Shown here: positions 16,126-25,528 of the stretch, one piece after another
Layout of the letters: every line of letters begins with the position of its first letter
Numbering within the stretch: the stretch's first letter is position 1
Source: Levilactobacillus brevis
GTDB lineage: Bacteria; Bacillota; Bacilli; Lactobacillales; Lactobacillaceae
Length of the DNA stretch: 64,000 nt
Assembly: GCA_003666485.1 (NCBI GenBank)
Contig: CP032931.1
Location: 1,860,001-1,924,000 of the forward strand
Reading direction: 5' to 3'
Notes under the pieces: generated by a model
The model's database searches: none
What the model was told of the DNA's origin: nothing
The model's input: the letters and a program-made list of their open reading frames with translations, nothing else
Position numbers and translations under genes: made by a program

Positions 16126-16164
16126 AGACTCGCTTCCAGTTTTCTTCCTGGAGCGAGTCTTTTT
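16126..16164 (+). terminator. Terminator after yneF
   Basis: AGACTCGCT pairs with AGCGAGTCT, with a further CCAG/CTGG pairing inside, followed by TTTTT. Confidence 0.85.
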
Positions 16165-16248
16165 CGTTGTATTTTCTCAGATTTCCAGTAAAATGATAAA
16201 GTCTGTGCTATATTTTAATCATATTCTAATTTTTAAGGAGGGATGTTC

Positions 16249-18009
16249 GTGAGTATTTTTCGCAAATTATCTTGGTATTTCCGGTTGGAATGGCGGCGAT
16301 ACCTGGTCGGGGTCATTGGCTTGTTGCTGACGGCACTCATCGCGATTATTCCCCCGCGGATCATCGGGAACATGGTCGATGGCATTCACGGGCAGACCAT
16401 GACGGGCCACGTGCTGGCCATGGACTTATTATTCGTGACGCTGGCGGCACTCGCCCAGTATGGCACGCGCTACATTTGGCGTAACGCCATCTGGGGTGGT
16501 GCGGCCCGGTTGGAGCAATTATTACGTAACCGACTGTTCAACCATTTCATGCAAATGGACCGGGTCTTTTACCAGAAGTATCGGACCGGGGATCTGATGG
16601 CCCACGCAACCAATGACTTGGAGGCCGTCCAACGGGTCGCCGGCGGCGGGATTCTCCAATTCGCCGATGCGATTATTACCGGGGGTACCACGTTGATTGC
16701 CATGATGGCATTGATCGACTGGCGGCTGACGTTATTGGCCATCGTGCCATTTCCATTTCTCGCGGTCATCTCGTGGTATCTGGGACAGAAGATTCACCGG
16801 GCCTTTGGGGAGTCTCAAGCGGCATTTTCGCGGCTGAACAATAAGGCTCAGGAAAGTATTAGTGGCATCAAGGTCATCAAGGCTCTCGGTCAAGATGACG
16901 CCGACGTTGCCGACTTTGACAGTCAGGTCGACCAGACCATTCAGATCAACCGGCGCGTGAACCGGTTGGATTCCATGTTTGACCCCGCCATTACCTTAAT
17001 TATCTCGATCTCTTACGTGGCGACCATCGTGCTTGGGGGCCTGTTTGTCACCCACAACGTGATTACGATTGGGAACCTGGTGTCCTTCATCAGTTACCTA
17101 GCCATGATGGTTTGGCCGATGTTTGCTGTCGGGATGCTGTTTAACACCATGGAACGGGGCAATGCCAGTTATGACCGGGTCATGGAGCTACTGGCTCAAA
17201 AGACCCACATCATTGACCAGACCAATGGGATTCAGACGCGGCCAAGCGGAACGCTGAGCTATCACGTTCAGCAGTTTGACTATCCGGACAATGCTGGGGC
17301 CAGTCTGAAACGCATCGACTTCGAGCTGCCAGCCGGGCATACGCTGGGCATCGTTGGCCGGGTCGGTGCGGGGAAGTCCACGATTATGAAATTGATCCTG
17401 CGGGAATTTGACAATTATTCCGGCGAGATCGACTTCGGGGGTCACCCCATCAAGGATTACGCGCTGGACAGCTATTTGCCAGCCATTGGGTACGTGCCTC
17501 AGGAAAGTTTCCTGTTCTCATCCAACATTTTTGAAAATATTCGGTTTGCTCGGCCCGACGCCTCACAAGCTGAGGTTGAAGCTGCCGCGGCCAAGAGTGA
17601 TCTAGCGGGGCAGATTGCCAAATTACCGGCGGGGTATGAGACCGAAGTCGGTGAAGAAGGCATCTCCTTGTCTGGGGGACAACGACAACGGTTAGCGATT
17701 GCCAGAGCGTTGCTGATCAATCCTGAATTGCTGATCCTAGACGATGCCCTGTCGGCTGTGGATGCTGAGACTGAAGCGGAGATCCTGGAGAATTTGAAAG
17801 CCGAACGGGCCAACAAGACCACGATTATTTCCGCTCACCGGTTAAGTTCCGTCATGAACGCCGACGAAATCTTGGTCTTGGATCAAGGGGCCGTGGTCGA
17901 ACGCGGAACGCATGAGGACCTCATGGCGGCTCACGGCTGGTACCAACGCATGTTTAATCAGCAACAATTAGAAACACAAGTGAAGGGAGGCATCAGTGAT
18001 GGCAGATAA
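16249..18009 (+). CDS. ABC exporter half-transporter with degenerate catalytic site (LmrC-like)
   Basis: This 586-residue protein has an N-terminal six-helix exporter domain and a C-terminal ATPase. The ATPase shows Walker A GRVGAGKST (about residue 370), a normal LSGGQRQRLAIARAL signature and Walker B LLILDDALSAVD. The residue after Walker B is Asp where active sites have Glu. This matches the non-catalytic partner of heterodimeric exporters such as LmrCD and YheI/YheH. Start GTG 16249 sits after AAGGAGGG; the ATG at 16243 is too close. It overlaps the next gene by 11 bp, so the two are coupled. The substrate is unknown, most likely drugs or lipids. Confidence 0.9.
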   Translation: MSIFRKLSWYFRLEWRRYLVGVIGLLLTALIAIIPPRIIGNMVDGIHGQTMTGHVLAMDLLFVTLAALAQYGTRYIWRNAIWGGAARLEQLLRNRLFNHFMQMDRVFYQKYRTGDLMAHATNDLEAVQRVAGGGILQFADAIITGGTTLIAMMALIDWRLTLLAIVPFPFLAVISWYLGQKIHRAFGESQAAFSRLNNKAQESISGIKVIKALGQDDADVADFDSQVDQTIQINRRVNRLDSMFDPAITLIISISYVATIVLGGLFVTHNVITIGNLVSFISYLAMMVWPMFAVGMLFNTMERGNASYDRVMELLAQKTHIIDQTNGIQTRPSGTLSYHVQQFDYPDNAGASLKRIDFELPAGHTLGIVGRVGAGKSTIMKLILREFDNYSGEIDFGGHPIKDYALDSYLPAIGYVPQESFLFSSNIFENIRFARPDASQAEVEAAAAKSDLAGQIAKLPAGYETEVGEEGISLSGGQRQRLAIARALLINPELLILDDALSAVDAETEAEILENLKAERANKTTIISAHRLSSVMNADEILVLDQGAVVERGTHEDLMAAHGWYQRMFNQQQLETQVKGGISDGR

Positions 18010-19795
18010 GACACACCAGTCAGCTTGGGCGCACAGCATGTCCAGCAAGGAACAACTGACCGTGATCAAGCGGCTCTTCAAGTTTGCGGCACCGTACAAA
18101 TGGTTTTTCATCGGTTCCGTCATCTTGTCGGCGTTGATCAGTGCGGTCAACGTCTTCTTGCCGTGGCTGCTGCAGACCTACATGGACAAATATTTACGGA
18201 CCAACAATGCCACCATTGTAATCATGTGGCTGTTTGCTGGGCTTTACCTCTTCGGCATGATCGTGAAAGCCGTCTTCCAGTTCTGGCAAAACTATACCAG
18301 TACCATGGGGGCCGAGTACATGCTGGAAAATGTCCGTCGCAAATTATTTAACGATTTGCACGGCAAGGGGATGCGCTACTTCGATCAAACGCCGGGCGGG
18401 TCGATCCTGTCGCGGTTGATGAACGATACCATGACGTTCTCCAACTTCTGGGCCCTGTTCAACACGCTGGTGCTGGCCCTATTTGCGGTCATTTCGTCCT
18501 TCATCGCCATGTTCGTGACGGACGTGACGGTGGCGCTGTGGACGCTGGTGTTGGTGCCATTTCTCGCGTTAACGATCTGGTACTACCAACGCTTCAGTTC
18601 CAAGGTCTACCGGCGCATGCGGGAACGGCTCAGTGAGCTAAATACCAAGCTGGCCGAAGCCATTACCGGGATCAGCGTCATTCAGGAATTCCGGCAAGAA
18701 AAGCGAACGGCGAAAAACTTTGAAAAGACCAACGAGGCGTACTACGGTACACGGCGTGATATGATTCGGACCAACTCACTTCTGTTGAGCCCCATCATCA
18801 ACTTGTTCTATGCGTTGGGAACGGTCATTATCTTAGGACTCTTCGGGATTCGCGGGGTCCACGAGGTTGTGGCTGCCGGGGTGATTTACGCGTTCATTAC
18901 CTACCTGAACAACTTCTACAGCCCAATGAGTAATATGATGGATAATCTGAGTGACTTCCAAAACGGGATGGTGGCTGGCTCGCGGGTCTTACGGATCATT
19001 GATGATCGGACCTTAGCGCCGCAGCAGCATCCGGTGGCGGACGCGAAAATCACGGCCGGCAAAATTGAATTTCGCCACGTGACCTTCGCCTACGACCAAG
19101 AACACCCAGTCTTGCGTGACGTTTCATTCGTCGCCGAACCGGGCCAAACGGTCGCCTTAGTGGGCCAGACGGGGTCCGGGAAGACGTCAACCATCAACGT
19201 GTTGATGCGCTTCTACGAATTCCAATCCGGCCAAGTTCTGATCGACGGGCGTGACATCCGCGAGTATCCAGCGGCTGAATTACGGTCGAAGATGGGCCTG
19301 GTCCTCCAAGAACCCCAGCTTTTTTACGGCGACATTCAGACCAATATTCGCATGTTCAACCCGGATATTTCGGACGAACAAGTTCAGCGTGCGGCGCACT
19401 TTGTTCAGGCTGACGAGTTCATCGATCAGTTGCCACAAGGGTACGCCACACCCGTACTTGAACGGGGGACGGAGTATTCAGCCGGTCAACGCCAGCTGAT
19501 TACGTTTGCTCGGACCGTGGTCACGGATCCAAAGATTTTGATCTTAGACGAAGCCACGGCTAACGTCGATACGGAAACGGAAACCATGATTCAAAATGGC
19601 CTGGATCGGATTCAAGAAAACCGGACGACGATTGCGATTGCCCACCGGTTATCCACGATTCAAAACGCCGATTTGATTCTGGTCTTGAACCAAGGAAAAA
19701 TCGTCGAACGGGGGACCAACGATGAATTGATGGCCCAGCACGGCTACTACTACGACATGATTGAACTGCAAAACGCGGCTCACGTTGCGGAGTGA
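17999..19795 (+). CDS. ABC exporter half-transporter, catalytic partner (LmrD-like)
   Basis: This 598-residue partner has six predicted membrane helices, Walker A GQTGSGKTST (about 393), and Walker B ILILDEATANVD with the catalytic Glu. Its signature is altered to EYSAGQRQL in place of LSGGQ. The defects of the two proteins are complementary: Walker B of the first and signature of the second would form the dead site, leaving one working site. AAGGGAGG lies eight bases before ATG 17999; a GTG at 17996 is also possible. A structured repeat begins almost at the stop codon. Confidence 0.9.
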   Translation: MADKTHQSAWAHSMSSKEQLTVIKRLFKFAAPYKWFFIGSVILSALISAVNVFLPWLLQTYMDKYLRTNNATIVIMWLFAGLYLFGMIVKAVFQFWQNYTSTMGAEYMLENVRRKLFNDLHGKGMRYFDQTPGGSILSRLMNDTMTFSNFWALFNTLVLALFAVISSFIAMFVTDVTVALWTLVLVPFLALTIWYYQRFSSKVYRRMRERLSELNTKLAEAITGISVIQEFRQEKRTAKNFEKTNEAYYGTRRDMIRTNSLLLSPIINLFYALGTVIILGLFGIRGVHEVVAAGVIYAFITYLNNFYSPMSNMMDNLSDFQNGMVAGSRVLRIIDDRTLAPQQHPVADAKITAGKIEFRHVTFAYDQEHPVLRDVSFVAEPGQTVALVGQTGSGKTSTINVLMRFYEFQSGQVLIDGRDIREYPAAELRSKMGLVLQEPQLFYGDIQTNIRMFNPDISDEQVQRAAHFVQADEFIDQLPQGYATPVLERGTEYSAGQRQLITFARTVVTDPKILILDEATANVDTETETMIQNGLDRIQENRTTIAIAHRLSTIQNADLILVLNQGKIVERGTNDELMAQHGYYYDMIELQNAAHVAE

Positions 19796-19804
19796 CGATG
19801 ATTG

Positions 19805-20115
19805 TGCTGGCCGCCTTGCCGTTGGCCAAATTTGGACCGTGACGCTGTGGGAAGGACCGGTCGAAGCCAAAAATCGTGTCTCGAAGACGCCAGTTTCCAA
19901 GCAAGTCACTTGAAAACTCCCACGGCTGAGTCCAAATTTAGCTCACTCACGGCTACGTGGCAGATCATTCGCGCATGTTGATGAACGTTGTTATTTCAGC
20001 GATGTTCTTGCTAACTTTATGTTTGATCTCTGACAGCCGCAGGTGACGGGGTGGACTGATTTAATGTTCACGATCCCTGTCAGCTGGGTAATTATAAGGT
20101 GTTTCGGTACTTGCA
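19805..20115 (+). repeat. Composite structured repeat, copy A (5' truncated)
   Basis: The first module (19805-19962) has the terminal stem CAAATTTGGAC (19827-19837) with GTCCAAATTT (19930-19939) and a shortened inner region. Downstream lies only the 3' remnant of the second module (CTGACAGCCGCAGGTG at about 20031-20046). A right terminal inverted repeat, ACTTGCAACCTTTAG, follows near 20110-20124. The left terminal repeat is missing, and the module starts about ten bases after the ABC gene stop. The 383-bp gap between the ABC gene and the acyltransferase holds only this repeat and a terminator. Confidence 0.75.
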
Positions 20116-20130
20116 ACCTTTAGTCATCAA

Positions 20131-20176
20131 AAAAGGATTGTTCTCGTCAGCGGGTGCTGGCAGGAACAATCCTTTT
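20131..20176. terminator. Bidirectional terminator between the ABC pair and the acyltransferase
   Basis: AAAAGGATTGTTC pairs with GAACAATCCTTTT around a GC-rich loop, with A and T runs at both sides. Confidence 0.88.
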
Positions 20177-20178
20177 GC

Positions 20179-20811
20179 TTACTTCTTTTTTTCACCGGTG
20201 ACATCGACGTAATGGAAATTGGGATCGATCTCTTGGTCGAGTTGGTCAAAGGCCGCCTGCATCTGCTTTTCGATGACGGCCTGGCCTTCTTCGTTGAGCT
20301 TCATCTTGCGGTCGATGACGATTGGTGTGCCAAAGGCAATCGTGACGGGCTTGCGTGAGAACAGTTGCTTGAACGTCAGTGGACCCTGGTAAACGGCGGG
20401 CACCAGGGGCACCCCAGCCATTTTGGCAATGACCGCGGCCCCCCCCTTGAGTTCACTAGAATGCCGTGAACCGGATGGGAACATGATCAAGGACAGGTCG
20501 CCTTGGCGCAGGATGCGCACGGGCGTCTTGATGGCGGATGGCCCCGGGTGATCACGATTTACCGGGAAACCATTGACATGTTTCAACAACCATCGGAAAA
20601 TAGGGTTTTGGAACAATTCTTCTTTTGCCATGAAGCTGAACTTCCGGGGATAGGCCGCCATCGCGAAATAGACGGGGTCAAACCAAGTACGGTGCGGGCC
20701 CACTAAGACGTAGGGGCCATCCGGTAAGTCAGCTTGGTGAACGTAGCGGGCGCGACCGTTGATGAGAAATAGAATCGTGCAAACCACGCCACGTAAAAAT
20801 TTATAAAACAT
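20179..20811 (-). CDS. 1-acylglycerol-3-phosphate acyltransferase-like protein (PlsC family)
   Basis: Enzymes of this family add an acyl chain to lysophosphatidate at the membrane. The 210-residue product has the HX4D motif in GPHRTWFDPVYF (about residue 35), the FPSGSRHSSELKGG motif (FPEGTR-like, about 100) and a hydrophobic N-terminus. The third motif carries Ser where Glu is common. Start ATG 20811 follows GAGAGGAG; the longer frame to 20844 lacks a site. The gene stands alone, divergent from the methyltransferase gene. Confidence 0.88.
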   Translation of the reverse strand: MFYKFLRGVVCTILFLINGRARYVHQADLPDGPYVLVGPHRTWFDPVYFAMAAYPRKFSFMAKEELFQNPIFRWLLKHVNGFPVNRDHPGPSAIKTPVRILRQGDLSLIMFPSGSRHSSELKGGAAVIAKMAGVPLVPAVYQGPLTFKQLFSRKPVTIAFGTPIVIDRKMKLNEEGQAVIEKQMQAAFDQLDQEIDPNFHYVDVTGEKKK

Positions 20812-20901
20812 GTGGTGCGCTCCTCTCGAATGAGACCATTTCATCTAGTATGCAAAAAAAACGGCACCGTTGCAAGTTATCTCTAAAAATTTTGAAAGTG
20901 G

Positions 20902-21657
20902 GTGGTCAAATTGACCTTGAAACCCGATGAACGCATTGACCAGTTGTATAGCCAAGATATTCAGATCATTCAAAGCCCCGAGGTCTTCGCGTTCTCACTG
21001 GACGCCGTGTTGCTTGCGGACTTCGCCAAGCTGCCGTTACGGGCCAGTAGCCAGACCGTTGACCTGTGTGCCGGCAACGGGGCAGTCGGCCTGTTCATGA
21101 GTCACAAGACACACGGCAAGATTGCCGAGGTGGAGATCCAACCCCGCTTGGCTGACATGGCACGTCGAAGTGTGGCCCTGAACCAGCTAGACGACCAGAT
21201 GACCGTCTACGAGGGGGACTTGGCCCAGGTCAACCAGTGGATTCCCAAGGACTCAGCAGACGTGGTGACCTGTAACCCGCCGTACTTTGAGGATTTACCG
21301 GACAGTCAGAAGAATCCGAACCGTTATCTGGCCATCGCCCGTCACGAAATTTTGACGAACCTGGCGACCATCGTGGCAACGACCAGTGGTCTATTGAAGA
21401 TGAACGGCAAGGCCTACTTCGTTCACCGGCCGGACCGCTTGTTTCAGCTGCTACAACTGATGGCGGCTAACCGCTTGGCTCCCAAACGCATCCGGTTGGT
21501 CCACCCCAAGCCGAACAAAGAAGCCAACATGGTTCTAGTTGAGGCCATCAAGGATGGAAAGCCCGGTGGTGTGCGGTTCCCGGCGCCAGTGACTGTATAC
21601 GATGCGCAGGGCAACTACACGCCAGAAGTGGAGGCGTTGCTCTATGGCCGCCAATAA
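20902..21657 (+). CDS. TrmN6-type tRNA adenine-N6 methyltransferase
   Basis: This 251-residue class I methyltransferase is of the YabB/TrmN6 group. Its SAM-binding region is [18 protein letters not shown] (about residue 52), the acidic turn is [12 protein letters not shown], and the catalytic NPPYFEDL (about 131) is typical of N6-adenine methylation. The opening ([30 protein letters not shown]) is also family-specific. The known role is modification of A37 in tRNA. The GTG start has only a weak ribosome site. Its stop overlaps the start of the GIY-YIG gene, the same pairing seen in other Firmicutes. Confidence 0.87.
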   Translation: MVKLTLKPDERIDQLYSQDIQIIQSPEVFAFSLDAVLLADFAKLPLRASSQTVDLCAGNGAVGLFMSHKTHGKIAEVEIQPRLADMARRSVALNQLDDQMTVYEGDLAQVNQWIPKDSADVVTCNPPYFEDLPDSQKNPNRYLAIARHEILTNLATIVATTSGLLKMNGKAYFVHRPDRLFQLLQLMAANRLAPKRIRLVHPKPNKEANMVLVEAIKDGKPGGVRFPAPVTVYDAQGNYTPEVEALLYGRQ

Positions 21658-21913
21658 GGCGTATTATTTCTATGTGCTGTTATGCGCAGACAACTCACTG
21701 TATGGGGGATTCACCACGGACGTTGCCAAACGGTTTGCGACCCATTTAGCCGGTAAGGGAGCCAAGTATACCAAGGTCCATCGACCGCTCAAGGTGCTCT
21801 ACAGCGAGGCTTTTGACAACAAACACGATGCACTCCACGCCGAATGGGCCTTCAAGCATCAGAGCCGCCAGCACAAATTAGCGTATTTGGCGGCGCACGG
21901 AATAAGTGTTTAG
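21644..21913 (+). CDS. GIY-YIG nuclease-domain protein (YazA/UPF0213 type)
   Basis: This 89-residue protein consists of a single GIY-YIG domain. It has [28 protein letters not shown], where FYV and LYGGFT replace GIY and YIG, and a late Glu in [11 protein letters not shown]. These small proteins are common in Firmicutes and lack a proven substrate. The ATG overlaps the end of the methyltransferase gene by 14 bp and has GGAGG upstream, so translation is probably coupled. Confidence 0.88.
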   Translation: MAANKAYYFYVLLCADNSLYGGFTTDVAKRFATHLAGKGAKYTKVHRPLKVLYSEAFDNKHDALHAEWAFKHQSRQHKLAYLAAHGISV

Positions 21914-21988
21914 TGGTGCACAAGCCAGTTTTTGTGTTAAACTAATTAAGTGCTTTAGAAACAGATATCTTTTTAGGAGGAACTAACT

Positions 21989-22984
21989 GTGAAAATTATT
22001 GCTTATGGCATTCGTGACGATGAACAACCTTACTTGAAGCAATGGTCTAAGGACCAAGGGATTGAAGTTAAGGCTGTTGGAGATTTACTGGACGAAAAGA
22101 CGGTTGATCTTGCTAAGGGCTATGACGGCGCAGTTGTCTACCAACAAAAGCCTTATACGGCGGCAGTCTTAGACAAGCTAGCCGCTAACGGGGTTACGAA
22201 TCTGTCATTACGGAACGTTGGGGTTGATAACGTTGATGCTGACGCTGTTAAGCGTAACGGCTTCAAGGTTACCAACGTCCCAGCTTACTCACCAGAAGCC
22301 ATCGCTGAATTAACGGTGACCCAACTGATGCGCTTGTTACGTCGGACCCCTACGTTCGACCGCAAACAAGCCAATGGTGACTTGACTTGGGCCCCAGACA
22401 TTGCTGATGAATTGAACAGCATGACTGTTGGTGTTGTGGCAACTGGTCGAATCGGCCGCGCTGCGATGAAGATCTACCAAGGCTTTGGTGCTAAGGTCAT
22501 CGCTTACGATGTTTACCACAACCCAGAATTGGAAAAGCAAGGGATCTACGTTGACACCATGGACGAATTGTACGCCCAAGCTGACGTGATTTCCTTACAT
22601 GCCCCAGCAACGAAGGACAACGACAAGATGTTGAACGACGACGCCTTCAGCAAGATGAAGGATGGCGTTTGGATCTTGAACCCTGCCCGTGGTGCCCTTA
22701 TCGACACTGATGCATTGATCCGGGCCTTAGACAGCGGCAAGGTTGCCGGTGCCGCCTTGGATGTTTACGAAGACGAAGTTGGTATCTTCAACACCGACTT
22801 TGGCAGCTTCGATGCTATTCCTGACGAACGGCTGAAGAACTTGATGAAGCGCGAAAACGTGCTGGTTACGCCACACATCGCCTTCTACACCAAGACTGCC
22901 GTTAAGAACATGGTGCAATTTGCTTTGAACAACAACAAGCAATTGATCGAAACGGGCAAGGCTGAAAACGAAGTTAAGTTTTAA
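21989..22984 (+). CDS. ldhD: D-lactate dehydrogenase
   Basis: The enzyme reduces pyruvate to D-lactate with NADH and helps regenerate NAD in fermentation. The 331-residue protein shows the NAD fold VGVVATGRIGRAAMKIYQGFGAKVIAYD. Catalytic Arg is in NPARGALIDTDALI, Glu in AALDVYEDEVGIF and His in VLVTPHIAFYTKTAV, as in lactobacillar D-LDH. The N-terminus MKIIAYGIRDDEQPYL is typical. The start is GTG with AGGAGG upstream. Codon choice is highly biased, which fits strong expression. Confidence 0.96.
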   Translation: MKIIAYGIRDDEQPYLKQWSKDQGIEVKAVGDLLDEKTVDLAKGYDGAVVYQQKPYTAAVLDKLAANGVTNLSLRNVGVDNVDADAVKRNGFKVTNVPAYSPEAIAELTVTQLMRLLRRTPTFDRKQANGDLTWAPDIADELNSMTVGVVATGRIGRAAMKIYQGFGAKVIAYDVYHNPELEKQGIYVDTMDELYAQADVISLHAPATKDNDKMLNDDAFSKMKDGVWILNPARGALIDTDALIRALDSGKVAGAALDVYEDEVGIFNTDFGSFDAIPDERLKNLMKRENVLVTPHIAFYTKTAVKNMVQFALNNNKQLIETGKAENEVKF

Positions 22985-23032
22985 GCACTAACCGCGAAGA
23001 TGTCTGACGAGTCATTTGACGAGTTGGACTAA

Positions 23033-23076
23033 AAATGACCAGTCGACTGAACATTCAGTTGGCTGGTCATTTCTTT
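23033..23076 (+). terminator. Terminator after ldhD
   Basis: AAATGACCAG pairs with CTGGTCATTT, and ACTGA/TCAGT extends the pairing inside the loop. TTTCTTT follows. Confidence 0.85.
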
Positions 23077-23099
23077 CGGAAAAAGATTTCGTTCAGGGC

Positions 23100-23330
23100 A
23101 AACAAAAACTGGTCAGGGGATAGCCAAAGCATATCCCTAAACCAGTTTTAAAAGTCAAATTGAAAAATGATTGTGTCAGTAAACTTCGGTCCAGTGGTAG
23201 GCTGATTGCTAAAATTAGCGAGACCAGAATACCACCATCAGCTAGCAGGTTTGCCTGCACTGGAGGACGCCTCCGGTCTGAAAACCATGGCTCCACTGCC
23301 AGTTGATAGATGCTGATTGCATACAACCTC
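23100..23330 (-). ncRNA. Candidate structured small RNA downstream of ldhD
   Basis: The segment has no coding frame of note but can fold extensively. CAGTGG (23192-23197) pairs with CCACTG (23293-23298). Inside that, AGACC (23221-23225) pairs with GGTCT (23275-23279) and encloses two hairpins, GCAGG-TTTG-CCTGC and GGAGG-ACG-CCTCC. On the minus strand the region ends in a strong terminator, AAAACTGGT/ACCAGTTTT with AGGGATA/TATCCCT inside (23105-23149), followed by TTTTTG. I could not find a clear promoter. Alternatively the terminator is only a backup for ldhD. Confidence 0.45.
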
Positions 23331-23374
23331 AGTTAACCCTATCGGTAAGCCAATTGTCGATTGTACTTACTTTT

Positions 23375-23566
23375 GTAGCCGAGAGTCCGCCAAATATGGG
23401 TTCAGCCGTGGGAGTTACCTAAGCGGCATGGTTTCATGCGGCTTAGGTAACTGGCGTCTTTGAGACGCGAATTTCGGCTCAAAGGCGAGGTGTCGAGACC
23501 GCACTTCGGCTCGACCCGTCCGCCCACAGCGTTCCGACCCATATTTGGCGGACGGCAGGCGGCCAG
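23375..23566 (-). repeat. Structured repeat, first module only, copy C
   Basis: The terminal stem GTCCGCCAAATATGGGT (23385-23401) pairs perfectly with 23537-23553. An internal hairpin AGTTACCTAAGC/GCTTAGGTAACT (23413-23452) is nearly perfect over 18 bp, and the second internal hairpin near TTTGAGACG is present. No second module or terminal repeats are seen beside it. It lies in the 632-bp gene-free gap between ldhD and the HAD gene. Confidence 0.8.
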
Positions 23567-23616
23567 TCCAGACTGTGCAGCTGGACATAATGACATTTAT
23601 CGGCCGTTAGAGTTAA

Positions 23617-24339
23617 TCAGGACATTTCGGGAACGGCGGATAGGGCTAGCAGGAGATCCTGCAGCTCCAACGAATCCCCAACGGTTTGGTCAGGAATCCA
23701 GTTGCCATTCGTCATTTCCGCGTTGCGGTGGTTAAACCAAAAGGCGTGCCACCCGGCTTGCTTGGCACCCTTGACGTCCATGCCGTAGCAATCGCCCACG
23801 TAGGCCACTTCGCTGGCACGCAGGTTGAGTCGGTGATTCATCAAGGTGAAGATTTGGGGATCCGGCTTGGCTAAGCCAGCTTCCTCGGACGTGATGATAT
23901 TATCCCGGTCGACCCACCGGTGCATTTGCAGTTGCATCACTTTTGCCAATTGGTGTTGCGTTTTACCATTGGTAATAATGCCCAGTTTGAATTGGTCCTT
24001 CAGCTGGTCTAAGGCCGTTGACAGGCCAGGGAAGAGGGTAATGTGCTTGAGTCCTTCGGCATAGGTTCGTTCGAAGGTCACCGCCATGGCGGGCGTCACC
24101 AGGCCACGATGCTGTTGGTTCAGCGTTGCGTTCAACCGATTGACCGCCATCTCCTCGTGGGTCCAATTGCCATTGGCCACTTGGGCATACGCCTGGGTAC
24201 TTTGGCAACGGTAATCCTGCAGGGCTTGGGTGAAATCAAAATTCTCAGAGTTGGTTACTAGTGGGGCTAAGGCGGCTACGAAAGGCGCCTTTTGGTCATA
24301 GAGCGTGTCATCGACATCGAAGACGACCGCTTTTATCAT
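23617..24339 (-). CDS. HAD-family phosphatase (YjjG-like nucleotidase)
   Basis: This 240-residue HAD hydrolase has motif I VFDVDDTLYDQ at the N-terminus, motif II in LGIITNGKTQHQ (about 117), the Lys in EEAGLAKPDPQIF and motif IV VAYVGDCYGMDVKGAKQAGW. The helical cap and size match YjjG/YfnB-type pyrimidine nucleotidases. The substrate is inferred from the subfamily. GAGGAGG precedes the ATG. The gene is single and divergent from the rpsB promoter. Confidence 0.88.
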   Translation of the reverse strand: MIKAVVFDVDDTLYDQKAPFVAALAPLVTNSENFDFTQALQDYRCQSTQAYAQVANGNWTHEEMAVNRLNATLNQQHRGLVTPAMAVTFERTYAEGLKHITLFPGLSTALDQLKDQFKLGIITNGKTQHQLAKVMQLQMHRWVDRDNIITSEEAGLAKPDPQIFTLMNHRLNLRASEVAYVGDCYGMDVKGAKQAGWHAFWFNHRNAEMTNGNWIPDQTVGDSLELQDLLLALSAVPEMS

Positions 24340-24424
24340 TTCGTTTCCTCCTCGTTTAATTCCTTAGCAGTTTACCATATTCAGAAAAAAAAGCCAATTT
24401 AATCCCGAACTTGGCAAATTTAAC

Positions 24425-24453
24425 TTGTGTTTACCGCTAGTGTTTTGTATAAT
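24425..24453 (+). promoter_or_regulatory. rpsB promoter
   Basis: TTGTGT (24425-24430) and the consensus TATAAT (24448-24453) are separated by exactly 17 bp. Confidence 0.8.
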
Positions 24454-24576
24454 AACTTTCGGTGCGTATGCGCCAATTCACACCTCGCGTGATGACCGGA
24501 GGGGTGCTCGCTTGCGAGTTCTCCAGTCAAATGAGCGTGGGGGAGGAAATCAAAAACTATTTGGAGGCATTTTATC
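24454..24576 (+). promoter_or_regulatory. Structured rpsB leader, likely S2 autoregulatory element
   Basis: The 5' untranslated region folds into GAC-GGAG (24494-24501) with CTCC-GTC (24521-24528), enclosing GCTCGC/GCGAG, and is preceded by a GGTGCG/TGCGCC hairpin. Structured leaders before rpsB that bind S2 are known in bacteria. The placement and fold fit such an element, although I cannot align it to a model here. Confidence 0.5.
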
Positions 24577-25380
24577 ATGGCTGTTATTTCAATGAAACAA
24601 CTGCTCGAAGCCGGTGTCCACTTTGGTCACCAAACGCGTCGCTGGAACCCTAAGATGAAGCAATACATCTTCACGGAACGTAACGGTATCTACATCATCG
24701 ACTTACAAAAGACGGTGAAGTTGATCGATGCTGCTTACAACTACATGAAGGACGAAGCTGCTAAGGGCGCCGTTGTTCTGTTTGTTGGGACTAAGAAGCA
24801 AGCACAAGACTCTATCGAAGAAGAAGCTACTCGTGCCGGTCAATACTACGTTAACCACCGTTGGTTAGGTGGGACTTTGACCAACTGGGAAACCATCCAA
24901 ACTCGGATCAAGCGTCTGAAGAGCTTGAAGAAGATGGCGACTGACGGTACTTTTGATGTTCTTCCTAAGAAGGAAGTTTCCTTGCTGAAGAAGTCTCAAG
25001 ACAAGTTGGAACGTTTCTTAGGCGGTATCGAAGACATGCCTAAGTTACCTGACGTTATGTTCATCGTTGACCCTCGTAAGGAACAAATCGCCGTTCACGA
25101 AGCACAAAAGTTGAACATTCCGATCGTTGCGATGGTTGATACGAACACTGACCCAGACGAAATTGACGTGGTTATCCCATCTAACGATGACGCTATCCGT
25201 GCCGTTCGTTTGATCACTTCTAAGATGGCTGACGCTATCGTTGAAGGCCGTCAAGGTGAAGACCAAGTTGACGAGAAGACCTTTGAAGGCCAAAAGTCTG
25301 ATGCCGCTAAGGGCGACAAGAAGACCGCTGACAACTCAATGGAAAGCATCGTTAACGCCGTTGAAGGCGACAACAAGTAA
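24577..25380 (+). CDS. rpsB: 30S ribosomal protein S2
   Basis: S2 joins the small ribosomal subunit late and is needed for S1 binding in many bacteria. The 267-residue protein begins [32 protein letters not shown] and has [23 protein letters not shown] and the [25 protein letters not shown] signature. TTGGAGG precedes the ATG. It begins the classical rpsB-tsf-pyrH-frr order, with strong codon bias as expected for a ribosomal gene. Confidence 0.98.
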   Translation: MAVISMKQLLEAGVHFGHQTRRWNPKMKQYIFTERNGIYIIDLQKTVKLIDAAYNYMKDEAAKGAVVLFVGTKKQAQDSIEEEATRAGQYYVNHRWLGGTLTNWETIQTRIKRLKSLKKMATDGTFDVLPKKEVSLLKKSQDKLERFLGGIEDMPKLPDVMFIVDPRKEQIAVHEAQKLNIPIVAMVDTNTDPDEIDVVIPSNDDAIRAVRLITSKMADAIVEGRQGEDQVDEKTFEGQKSDAAKGDKKTADNSMESIVNAVEGDNK

Positions 25381-25528
25381 TTAAATGCAAGGTTGTGGGC
25401 AACCACAACTTTCCAAATATGATTTAAAGCACCTTAGGCTGGCTTAATGTTTAGGACCGATAATGGCCTGAGATTGAGTCAGTCTTTTTTGGTGCCTTGA
25501 ATGAATTGATAAAAGGAGGCCATTACAC

